From assembly GCF_049537155.1 (NCBI RefSeq), contig NZ_JBMVQZ010000003.1:1-64000 (forward strand): a stretch of 64,000 nucleotides of DNA, given 5' to 3'. Positions 8,481 through 16,700 of this stretch are shown here, piece after piece. Under the pieces are notes generated by a model. The model saw nothing but the letters and a program-made list of their open reading frames with translations. It was not told the DNA's origin and made no database searches. A program made the position numbers and the translations under genes. Position 1 is the first letter of the stretch, and each line of letters begins with the position of its first letter. The stretch is from Limisphaera sp049537155 (GTDB taxonomy: Bacteria > Verrucomicrobiota > Verrucomicrobiia > Limisphaerales > Limisphaeraceae).

Positions 8481-9467
8481 TTACTTGAGTCGGGCAGGCC
8501 CTTCGAAAGCGGGCGGGGAGGCTGTCGCAGAATCGCCGGGCGCCCTGCCCGGCGGCTTCAAGGAAAGTTGCAAATCTTCGGCGGCGGCCCGGCACAGTCT
8601 CACCAGGGTCTCCTCGGCCCACGAAAGATTGTTACCCTGGAGATGAAGAATCCCCCATTCCCGTGTCAGTTCGCGGCGACCCAGCGGCAGGGCGACCAGG
8701 GAACCCTCGGCCAGTTCTTTCTGTGCCACCCACGGGGCCACAACAGTGATGCCGAGGTCCAGTTTCACCAATTCCTTGGCCGCCTCCATGCTGCCCAGCT
8801 CCACCACCGAGGCGAGCACGATGCCCTCCCGCTGGAAATACTCCTCCACCAGGCGGAACGTCACGCTGCTCTTGCTGTAAAGGATGAAAGGCTGGGTCGA
8901 GATCTCCGAGCGGTTCACCTGCCCCCGCTGCGCCCAGGGATGGCGGGGGCTGACCAAGAAAACCAGGGTGTCGCGGAACAATGGCATGAATGTCACGCCC
9001 GCGGACGCGTGCGGGCGCAGGGCCAGAGCCAGGTCGATCCGCTGGTCCAACAGCGCGGCCACGGCGGAGGGCGTGTCGCCCAACTCGACCGTGAGGGTGT
9101 ACTCGGGAAACTTTCGCCGGAACTCTCGCAGTGCACGGGGCAGCAGATACTGGCAGGCGGTGAGGCTCGCCATGAGCCGCAGCCGGCCCCGTCCCCACTG
9201 GTTGAGCTGCCGGACGGCCTCGGTGGCGGCCGACATTTCGGCCAGGATCCGGTGCGCATGAGTGAGGAGCTGCTCGCCCGCGACCGTCAGCGCCATTTTT
9301 CTGCCCACTCTGTCCAAAAGCCGACACCCCAGATGTTCCTCCAGAGCCTTCACCGAGTGGCTCACCGCCGACTGCGTCACGTGCAGCTCCCGCGCCGCCT
9401 GCGTAAAGCTACGGCAGCGCGCCAGCGTCACAAACACTCGCAACTGCCAACTGTCGAGGATCTCCAT
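8481..9467 (-). CDS. LysR-family transcriptional regulator
   Basis: 328 residues. The N-terminal winged helix-turn-helix (about 1-62) has the family signature SFTQAARELHVTQSAVSHSVKALEEHLG. A periplasmic-binding-like effector domain (about 88-300) begins after the linker helix. The start at 9467 (MEILDSWQLRVFVTLAR) is the usual LysR start, and the 45 residues available upstream are low-complexity. The last 25 residues are Pro/Ala-rich. It is divergent from the porin gene with 217 bases between them, the classic geometry for a LysR regulator and its target. The ligand is unknown. Confidence 0.88.
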   Translation of the reverse strand: MEILDSWQLRVFVTLARCRSFTQAARELHVTQSAVSHSVKALEEHLGCRLLDRVGRKMALTVAGEQLLTHAHRILAEMSAATEAVRQLNQWGRGRLRLMASLTACQYLLPRALREFRRKFPEYTLTVELGDTPSAVAALLDQRIDLALALRPHASAGVTFMPLFRDTLVFLVSPRHPWAQRGQVNRSEISTQPFILYSKSSVTFRLVEEYFQREGIVLASVVELGSMEAAKELVKLDLGITVVAPWVAQKELAEGSLVALPLGRRELTREWGILHLQGNNLSWAEETLVRLCRAAAEDLQLSLKPPGRAPGDSATASPPAFEGPARLK

Positions 9468-9587
9468 CGTGCGTCCGGCGTGTCGTTCTGGACACGTGGA
9501 CAGCAGGTAGGAAGCAGGAACCGCACCAGGTAAATCCTCTGTGCACGAAGATTGCTTGCTGCAGCGCCGGCCCCGGCCGCCAGCAGG

Positions 9588-9603
9588 ATTGACACAGGTC
9601 AAT
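9588..9603. promoter_or_regulatory. Candidate FNR/CRP-family operator
   Basis: A perfect 16-base palindrome, ATTGAC-ACAG-GTCAAT, in the LysR/porin intergenic region, 81 bases upstream of the porin start. The half-site TTGAC and four-base spacer match the layout of FNR/DNR-type sites (TTGAT-N4-ATCAA). It does not fit the T-N11-A pattern of LysR sites well. No FNR-type regulator is encoded in the window. Confidence 0.4.
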
Positions 9604-9684
9604 GCGGCCGCCGGACCATTCGGCTACGGCTGGTGGAGACTTCGCTCCGCCGAGGAGCGGGTCCCATCCTGACGCGTTCCATCA

Positions 9685-10992
9685 ATGAGTGCGATCATGA
9701 AAAGAACGGATCGGACCATGCAACAAAGGAACCCGCAGCCAGGCCGCCGGGGTTGGGTATCCGCCTGCATCCTTCCGCTGGCCATTGCCGCGTCCGCCGG
9801 AGCGTCCGACAGCGGCCGGGCGTTCTTCGACGAGGCCCTTCCTTCGGCTTTTCGAGAAGGGACATTCTCCCTCAACGTCCGGGCCCGTTACGAATTCGTG
9901 GATCAGGACAACCTGCCGCTCGATTCCCATGCGGGAACCATCCGGACACGATTCGGCTTCACGACCGCGCCGTTTCACGGTTTCCAAGGCATGCTGGAGG
10001 CGGAAAACATCCTGGCGGTGGACGACGACTCCTACAACGCCGCAGGTGCCAACGGACAGCCGCAGCGCCCGGTGGTGGCCGACCCCGAGACCACGGAAAT
10101 CAACCAAGCGTGGCTGGCCTGGACGTGGACGAACCGGCTGACGCTCAAAGCCGGCCGGCAACGGATCGTTTTCGACAACCATCGTTTCATCGGGGACGTC
10201 GGATGGCGGCAAAACATGCAGACCTACGATGCCGTGGGTTTGACCTGGAAACCGTGCCGGGATGTGGTGCTGGACTACGCCTACCTGTGGGAAGTGCGCC
10301 GCGTCTTCGGCAACGTCAGCGGGTTGCCACCAGCCAACCGAAACTTTGACTCCGATTCGCACCTGGTTCATCTCTCCTGGACGCCGCACCGCGCCGTGCG
10401 CCTGACCGCCTACACGTACCTGCTCGACCTCGAAAACGCGGCCGGTGCCCAGGCCTCCTGCGCCACCTACGGTCTGGCGTGGTCCGGCACGCAACCCATC
10501 AGCGGCGACCTCCACCTCGACTATCGCTTGGAAGGCGCCTGGCAGACCGACTACGCCGACAGCCCGCTGAATTACAGCGCGCCCTACTTCTCCATCGAGC
10601 TGACGGGCCGGTACCGGCGATGGACCCTGGGGGCGGCTTGGGAGACGCTGGGCAGCGACAATGGCGTGCCGGTCCGCACGCCCCTGGCCACGCTGCACGG
10701 GTGGAACGGCTGGGCCGACGTGTTCCTCAACACGCCCGCAGCCGGGCTGCGCGATCTACAGGGATTCGTCCAGGTCGCGCTGCCGGGTGAGGTCCCGGTT
10801 CGTCTCGTCTACCACAAGTTCGACGCCGAGGACGGTGGCGCCGATTACGGCCAGGAGTTGGACCTGCTGGCCTCCAAGCGCTTCGGCCGGCACTGGATCC
10901 TGTTGGCCAAGTACGCCTGGTACGACGGATCCGACCGGCCCTACGACTTCACCATCCACAAGGTCTGGGCCCAGGTGGAATTCAATTTCTGA
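9685..10992 (+). CDS. Outer-membrane porin of the alginate-export (AlgE-like) type
   Basis: 435 residues from the ATG at 9685. ATGs at 9697 and 9718 are also possible starts. After a signal peptide (GWVSACILPLAIAASAGA) the mature chain is a series of alternating beta-strands ending in Phe (AQVEFNF), as expected of an outer-membrane barrel. Family-like segments include NVRARYEFVDQDNLP, HAGTIRTRFGF, EINQAWLAWTW and LKAGRQRIVFDNHRFIGDVGWRQN. The family exports alginate in Pseudomonas, but in other phyla it is a general porin of unknown substrate, often next to respiratory genes. Control by the divergent LysR protein or by the palindrome at 9588-9603 is inferred. Confidence 0.8.
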   Translation: MSAIMKRTDRTMQQRNPQPGRRGWVSACILPLAIAASAGASDSGRAFFDEALPSAFREGTFSLNVRARYEFVDQDNLPLDSHAGTIRTRFGFTTAPFHGFQGMLEAENILAVDDDSYNAAGANGQPQRPVVADPETTEINQAWLAWTWTNRLTLKAGRQRIVFDNHRFIGDVGWRQNMQTYDAVGLTWKPCRDVVLDYAYLWEVRRVFGNVSGLPPANRNFDSDSHLVHLSWTPHRAVRLTAYTYLLDLENAAGAQASCATYGLAWSGTQPISGDLHLDYRLEGAWQTDYADSPLNYSAPYFSIELTGRYRRWTLGAAWETLGSDNGVPVRTPLATLHGWNGWADVFLNTPAAGLRDLQGFVQVALPGEVPVRLVYHKFDAEDGGADYGQELDLLASKRFGRHWILLAKYAWYDGSDRPYDFTIHKVWAQVEFNF

Positions 10993-11120
10993 AGGGCCGC
11001 GGCAGGGGCCACGCACCCTTCGAGCCCGGCCGGGGCAAACGCCCGGTCCCGCACGCCGAGCCCACGCGGCGCCAGTTCCCCTGCCGCGCCGCCTGAGGCC
11101 GGACGAACAACCGATCCACG

Positions 11121-11161
11121 AAAAAGGAAGCGCCCGGGCGACCGCCAAGCCGCCCGGGCGC
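11121..11161 (-). terminator. Intrinsic terminator of fba
   Basis: On the minus strand a perfect 11-bp GC-rich stem (11130-11140 with 11151-11161) with a ten-base loop is followed by CTTCCTTTTT (11130-11121). It lies 33 bases after the fba stop. On the plus strand it could also slow transcription from the porin gene, but there is no T-run on that side. Confidence 0.85.
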
Positions 11162-11193
11162 GTGCATCCTCAGGGAAGGAGTCTGCCAGGAAA

Positions 11194-12156
11194 TCAGTCG
11201 AAGGCGTGCCCGGCACAGCACAGGACGTTGCGAACCTTGTGCCGGACCAGCTCCTTGACCATGGCACGGGCCGGGCCGAGGTATTTGCGGGGATCGATCT
11301 CGGACGGCTTCTCCCACAGCACCTTGCGGATCCCGGCGGTCAGGGCCAGGCGCAGGTCGGTGTCGATGTTCACCTTCGTGCACCCCAGCCGGCGGGCGAC
11401 CTCGATGTCCGCCTCCGGCACGCCCCGGGCATCCTGCAGTTTGCCGCCGTACTTGTTGATTTCGTCCACCAGATACTGCGGCACGCTGGAGGCCCCGTGC
11501 AACACCAGCGGATAATCGCCCAGCCCCGCATCCATCAACGCCTTCTTGATGGCCTTCAGCCGCTCCAGGTCCAGCCGCTGGTCGCCCTTGAATTTGTAGG
11601 CCCCATGGCTGTTGCCGATGGCCACCGCCAGTGAATCGCACCCGGTCAGCTTGACGAATTTCACCGCCTCGTCCGGGTCCGTGTAATGGCCGCTCTTGGA
11701 GTAGCCGCCGCCTTCCTCGCCCTCGTCGAACTGGACACCAACCAGGTGGCCCAGCTCCGCCTCGACCACGCAGTTGTGTTTGTGGGCGTACTCGACCACC
11801 TTGCGGGTGATCTCCACGTTCTTGTCGAAGGGCTCGTACGAGGCGTCAATCATCACACTGGTGAACCCCTCGTCAATGCACTGCTTGCACAGTTCGAACG
11901 AATCGCCGTGATCCAGATGCACGGCAATGGGGATGTTCGAAAGGCTCACCGCCGCCTCGATCAGCTTTTTCAGGTACACCGGATTGGCATACTGCCGGGC
12001 ACCCTTGGAGATCTGCAGAATCAGCGGCGCCTTCTCCTCCTCGCAGGCTTCCACAATCGCCTGCACCAGTTCCATGTTGTTAACGTTGAAAGCGCCAATG
12101 GCGTATTTCCCCTTCAAAGCCTTGGCGAACAGTTCGCGTGTTGTCGTCAGTGGCAT
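11194..12156 (-). CDS. fba: Class II fructose-bisphosphate aldolase
   Basis: 320 residues. It cleaves fructose 1,6-bisphosphate to DHAP and glyceraldehyde 3-phosphate in glycolysis and runs in reverse in gluconeogenesis, with a catalytic zinc. The catalytic Asp82 and zinc ligand His83 lie in AVHLDHGDSFE. Further metal and phosphate sites are in VEAELGHLVG, AIGNSHGAYKF and LHGASSVP. The start at 12156 follows GAAGGG at a good distance. The 57 residues readable upstream are not conserved-looking. It is a single gene with its own terminator. Confidence 0.95.
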   Translation of the reverse strand: MPLTTTRELFAKALKGKYAIGAFNVNNMELVQAIVEACEEEKAPLILQISKGARQYANPVYLKKLIEAAVSLSNIPIAVHLDHGDSFELCKQCIDEGFTSVMIDASYEPFDKNVEITRKVVEYAHKHNCVVEAELGHLVGVQFDEGEEGGGYSKSGHYTDPDEAVKFVKLTGCDSLAVAIGNSHGAYKFKGDQRLDLERLKAIKKALMDAGLGDYPLVLHGASSVPQYLVDEINKYGGKLQDARGVPEADIEVARRLGCTKVNIDTDLRLALTAGIRKVLWEKPSEIDPRKYLGPARAMVKELVRHKVRNVLCCAGHAFD

Positions 12157-12404
12157 ACGAATCCCTTCTCGATCTTCAGCATTCCCTTCCCGGCCCGGAG
12201 CCGGAACCGCGTCCGACTCCGGCACCGTTTCCCGCAAATCATACCCCACCCCACCCGGCTGGGGAACAAAAAACCCGGTCCCCGCCCTCCGCTGCTCATG
12301 AGGCCCGATCACCCCCGAACGTCGCATGATAAAGACTTTTTGCTGGAACGCCCCGGCCGACCCGGCTAATCTGAGACCCGGTAGCAGGGACGCGGAGCTG
12401 GCGT

Positions 12405-12905
12405 ATGGATATCGTATTCAATTGCCCCAACTGTGATCAGGAACTCGAGGTGGACAGCTCGGCAGCCGGTGCCCAATTGAATTGCCCCGCCTGCCAGGCC
12501 CTCATCACCGTGCCCGAACCGGAAAGCCCTCTGCCCAAGGAGGAAAGCCCGGCCGAGGTCAAGCCCAGCATCATCAACCCCATCGCCGCCTCGGCCGCCG
12601 CCAAACAGGAACTCCACCTCAAAGTCCCCGTGCGTGAGGGCCCCGGCGAGGTCCTCATCCAAAAACCCAAGCCCCCCTTGGAAGCCGCCGCCAAGGGCGA
12701 CAAGAAAATCCGCATCAAAACCATCCGTCACACCGACTGCATCGAGGTCGGACACGACCGTTTCGACGAGATGGTCACCCAGTTCCTCCAGAAGGTCGGT
12801 GAAGATAACATCATCAGCATCACCCCGCTTACCTACACCCATCTGGACATCGGCACCCAGAAATTGCTGACCGATTACGCCGTCATGATCGTGTACCGCG
12901 GCTGA
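12405..12905 (+). CDS. Zinc-ribbon protein of unknown function
   Basis: 166 residues. The N-terminus is a two-CxxC zinc ribbon (CPNC at about 8-11, CPAC at about 28-31; FNCPNCDQELEVD and LNCPACQALITVPEP), a fold common in Verrucomicrobia before unrelated domains. A Pro/Glu-rich linker (35-70) leads to a C-terminal alpha/beta region of about 70 residues (KIRIKTIRHTDCIEVGHDRF to DYAVMIVYRG) that I cannot assign. No signal peptide, so it is presumably cytoplasmic. It lies upstream of lexA but is separated from it by a terminator-like hairpin and the lexA promoter. Confidence 0.75.
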   Translation: MDIVFNCPNCDQELEVDSSAAGAQLNCPACQALITVPEPESPLPKEESPAEVKPSIINPIAASAAAKQELHLKVPVREGPGEVLIQKPKPPLEAAAKGDKKIRIKTIRHTDCIEVGHDRFDEMVTQFLQKVGEDNIISITPLTYTHLDIGTQKLLTDYAVMIVYRG

Positions 12906-12942
12906 TCCGGGGCGTTGGCGCCTTTCGCACCGCCGGATTTTT
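12905..12942 (+). terminator. Probable intrinsic terminator after the zinc-ribbon gene
   Basis: ATCCGG (12905-12910) pairs with CCGGAT (12933-12938) across a GC-rich interior, followed by a run of five T (12938-12942). It starts on the last base of the stop codon. It separates this gene from lexA. Confidence 0.55.
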
Positions 12943-12966
12943 GCGGCCAACCGACGAAGGGCTCCC

Positions 12967-12994
12967 TTGACAGATCCACCGGCCGGCATACTGT
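12967..12994 (+). promoter_or_regulatory. lexA promoter
   Basis: A perfect TTGACA (12967-12972) is followed after 16 bases by TACTGT (12989-12994). The -10 element overlaps the first LexA box, so bound LexA would block RNA polymerase. The predicted start of transcription is about 13000, which gives a very short leader before the ATG at 13015. Confidence 0.7.
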
Positions 12995-13005
12995 TCTTTT
13001 GAACA
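12992..13005. promoter_or_regulatory. LexA operator 1 (SOS box, Verrucomicrobia type)
   Basis: Perfect 14-base palindrome TGTTC-TTTT-GAACA overlapping the lexA -10 element. TGTTC-N4-GAACA is the LexA motif I recall being reported for Verrucomicrobia. Confidence 0.88.
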
Positions 13006-13007
13006 GT

Positions 13008-13021
13008 TGTTCATATGAACA
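13008..13021. promoter_or_regulatory. LexA operator 2, containing the lexA start codon
   Basis: Perfect palindrome TGTTC-ATAT-GAACA, 16 bases downstream of operator 1 centre to centre. The lexA ATG (13015-13017) lies inside it. Together the boxes also create GAAC-AGTT-GTTC at 13001-13012, the pattern of the Gram-positive LexA box. Confidence 0.85.
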
Positions 13022-13647
13022 GTTCCACCGAGCTGACCCCGCGACAGCGGGAAATTCTGGAATACCTGGCCACCGTCCAACAGGAACGGGGGGTGCCTCC
13101 CACGCTGCGCGAAATCGCCGCCCGATTCGGGTTCCGCAGCATGAACGCCGCCGCCGCCCATGTGCGCGCCCTCCGTCGCAAAGGTTGGGTGGAAGCCGAT
13201 CCTCACCGGGCCCGCACCCTTCGGGTGGTCCGGCCCGGTCAGATCCGAAAACCACTGGTCCACATCCCCCTCTACGGGTCCATCCCCGCCGGTTTCGCCG
13301 AGGACCGCACCCAGGAAGCCCGGGGATGCATCTCGGTGGACATCGAGACGTTGGGATTGGACCTGCGCCCCAACCCGCGCCTGTTTGCCCTGGAGGTGCG
13401 GGGGGATTCCATGATCGGCCGCCACATCCTGGAGGGAGACATTGTCATTCTGGAACACGGTCGCACACCGCGTCCCGGCGACGTGGTGGCGGCTCTCATT
13501 GACAACGAAAGCACGCTCAAAACATTCGTCATGGTCCGCGGCAAACCCTGTTTGCGCGCCGAAAACCCCAAATATCCGGACCTCATCCCGGCCCGGGAAC
13601 TGGTGATTCAAGGGGTCATGATCGCCCTGATCCGCAAGGTCAAATAG
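13015..13647 (+). CDS. lexA: LexA repressor
   Basis: 210 residues. The N-terminal winged helix-turn-helix (1-65) has PTLREIAARFGFRSMNAAAAHVRALRRKGWVE. The self-cleavage site is Ala92-Gly93 (GSIPAGFAED), and the C-terminal S24 peptidase domain has Ser132 (RGDSMIG) and Lys169 (STLKTF). LexA represses SOS genes and cleaves itself when RecA filaments form on single-stranded DNA. The start codon is within the second operator. The gene 126 bases downstream (the fused polymerase) has no LexA box of its own that I can see, so it is probably co-transcribed. No recA or imuA lies in the window. Confidence 0.97.
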   Translation: MNSSTELTPRQREILEYLATVQQERGVPPTLREIAARFGFRSMNAAAAHVRALRRKGWVEADPHRARTLRVVRPGQIRKPLVHIPLYGSIPAGFAEDRTQEARGCISVDIETLGLDLRPNPRLFALEVRGDSMIGRHILEGDIVILEHGRTPRPGDVVAALIDNESTLKTFVMVRGKPCLRAENPKYPDLIPARELVIQGVMIALIRKVK

Positions 13648-13772
13648 AAACCCGCGGGTGGCCCGGCTCACCGGTCCCGGCCAGATCGAGAGCGTCCCCC
13701 GCCCCGGGATCGCTTTCTTCCTGCGGCGCAGTTGATCCCGGTGTCCGGGCCGGAAAAAGCGGAACCGACGGC

Positions 13773-16700
13773 ATGGAACGGTGGATCGTCCATTTGGATG
13801 CCGACGCGTTCTTCGCCTCGGTCGAACAAGCGGCTGACGTCCGGCTGCGGGGTCGGCCGGTGGCCGTGGGCGGCCAACGCCGGGGCGTGATTGCCAGCGC
13901 CTCCTACGAGGCCCGGCGCCACGGCGTCTACACGCCCATGCCCACCTCGCTGGCCCGGCGGTTGTGTCCCTCTCTCATCGTGCTGCCGGGCGACTTCGAA
14001 AAGTACGAGCGTTTCTCGCAGTGGATGTTCTCCTACGCCTACGACTTCACACCGGAGGTGGAACAAACCTCGATTGACGAGGGTTATCTGGACGTCACCG
14101 CCCATCGGGGACGTCCGGCGGTGGAAATCGCGGATCGTTTGCGCCGGATCATTCGCGAAACACTCAAACTCACCGTCAGTGAAGGCATCGGCACCAGCAA
14201 ACTGGTCAGCCAAATCGCCGCCAAACTGCACAAACCGGCCGCCTTCCACACGGTCCTCCCCGGCCGGGAAACGGCCTTCCTCCATCCCCTGCCCGTCCAT
14301 TGGTTGCCCGGGGTGGGACCGCAAACAGCCGCCCGACTGCGCGCGGCCGGTTTGCGGCTCATCCGCGACGTGGCCCTCACCCCGCCGGACCGGCTCGCCT
14401 GGCTGGTGGGGTCCGCCGCCCTCGATCTGCACCGCTTCGCCCGCGGCCTGGACGATCGCCCCCTGATCCCCCGCGCCCTGCCCCAGCAAAGCTACCAGCA
14501 ACAGCACACCTTCGAACCGGATTGCACCGATGAAACCCACGCCCGCGCCATCCTGCGGCACATGGCCGACACCCTCTTCGCACGCGTCCGCTCCGAAGGC
14601 CGCAGCGTGCGCACCCTCACGCTGAAGGTCACCTACGCCGACATGGACGAAGACCGCGCCTCGGAAAGTCTGGAAGAACCCACCGCCCTGGAGACCGATG
14701 TCTACAGCCGACTCGATGCACTCCTCCAACGGGCATGGCGCCGGCGGGTGGCCCTCCGGCGGGTCACCTTGAAACTCTCCCAAATCTACGACGGAATCTG
14801 GAGCGCGCCCCTCCCCCTGATGCCGGACACCCAACAACAGGCCGCCCGGGCCCGACTGGCCCGGGCCGTGGACGAACTCCGCCAACGCCTCGGCCGGACC
14901 GCGCTGATGCGGGGACACGACCTGAACTTGCGTGCCCAGCCCGAACCCCGGGAACCGCGGGCCCCTTCGAACATCTCCTTCACCACCTGTTCCCCGGCGG
15001 ATGCCCGGGTCCTCCGTGCCTCCGCCCCGGCCCATTCAGCCGGGCCTTCCCGAACCGCCACCCCCCGCGTGGCGGGCCCCCTTCTTCTCACCCGCCGACC
15101 GGCCGCCCCCTACGTACCGTTGCGGGTTCGGAGCTGTTATTCCTTTCTGGACGCCACCCTCACACCCGCCGCCGTGGTGGCCCTGGCCCAACGGTACGAA
15201 TGCCCGGCCGTGGCCCTGGTGGACCTGGGCAACCTGCATGCCGCCGTGGCCTTCACCGAGGCGGCCCAACAGGCCGGCATCCAACCCATCCTGGGCGCCG
15301 AACTCCAGGTGGAAGGTGCACCCCTCATCCTGTACGTCGAATCGGCCCGGGGATACGCCAACCTCTGCCGATTGCTCTCCGAAAACGGGTCCGAATCCGA
15401 GCCTCCCTCCCGCCCGGGAGGGCTTCCCTGCACGGGCGGCACCGGAAACGAGCTCCCCGCCGACGAGAGCTCCGGACACACCGTGGCCGCCCGTCAACGA
15501 CGGAATCGAACTGGCAGGGAACTGGAGGGATTCACGGAAGGGTTGATCGCCGCGGCTGCCGATCCCCGCTGGGCCGACCTGTTCCCCGGCCGATTCTATC
15601 TGGCGGCCGCCGGTCCCGCCCGAACCACCAACACGGACGGGAAACCCCGCCTTCTGTGCCCGCCCGTCCACTACGCCACACCGGAAGAACAGGAACTGCA
15701 CCTCATCCTCCAAGCCATCCGAACGCGAACCCTCCTCCGACAGCCGCATCCGGAAAAACACTCCGGACGCCGCTGGCACTTTCGTTCCCCGGCCGAAATG
15801 GAACTCCTGGGCCGCGGCCACGCCCACTGGCGGGCATTGGGCCGGGAAATCGCCGAACGTTGTCGGTTCGTCCTGCCCCGGGGGCGGCCCCAGTTCCCGG
15901 CCTACGTTCCTCCCGACGGCACCCCGCCCGGCACCTTCCTGCGGCGACTGGTGGAAGCGGGTCTCGAACGGCGATACGGTCGGCGCGGCGCCCGCACCCC
16001 GGACGGCCGGCACGTGAGCGAAGGCGAACTGCGGGCGCGTGTGGAAGAGGAACTCCGGGTCATCGCCGCCGTGGGGTATGAGGAATATTTCCTGGTGGTG
16101 TGGGACCTCCTGGAACATTGCCGTGCCCGGGGCATCGAATGGATCACCCGCGGCAGCGCCGCCGATTCCCTGGTCTGCTACTGCCTCGGCATCAGCAATG
16201 TCTGTCCCATCCGGTTCGGCCTTTACTTCCGCCGGTTCCTCAACCTCGAACGCATGCAAATGCACAAGCTGCCCGACATAGACGTGGACTTTCCCCACGA
16301 TCGCAAGGACGAGGTGGTAACAGAGCTGCTGAGCCGATACGGACCGCGCCACGCCGCCGTGGTGGGCGGGTTTTCCACGTTCCGGGCCCGGGCAGCCGTC
16401 GCGGAAGTGGCCAAAGTCCTGGGCGTGGCCGAAGAAACCGTCCGCCGGTTCACCGAACGGCTCCCATGGACCCTCTCGCCGGGCGAGGCGGCCGCCGAGG
16501 CCGCTTCCGATCCCCACGCGCCGAGCCCTCCTGCACCCTTGGAAGAACGGCTTCGTTCCCTGCCCGAATGCCGGGACCTGCCGTTGACAGAGGAACCCTG
16601 GCGCACCGCGATCCGATGGGGTGCGCGTCTGGAAGGACTGCCCCGCCATCCCAAGATGCACCCCTGCGGCGTGGTCCTCTCCCGCCAGCCCATGGAAGAA

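Noticed and set aside
8157..9533. Plus-strand frame of 458 codons over the LysR gene
   Set aside because: Antisense to a well-formed LysR regulator; its product has no recognisable domain.
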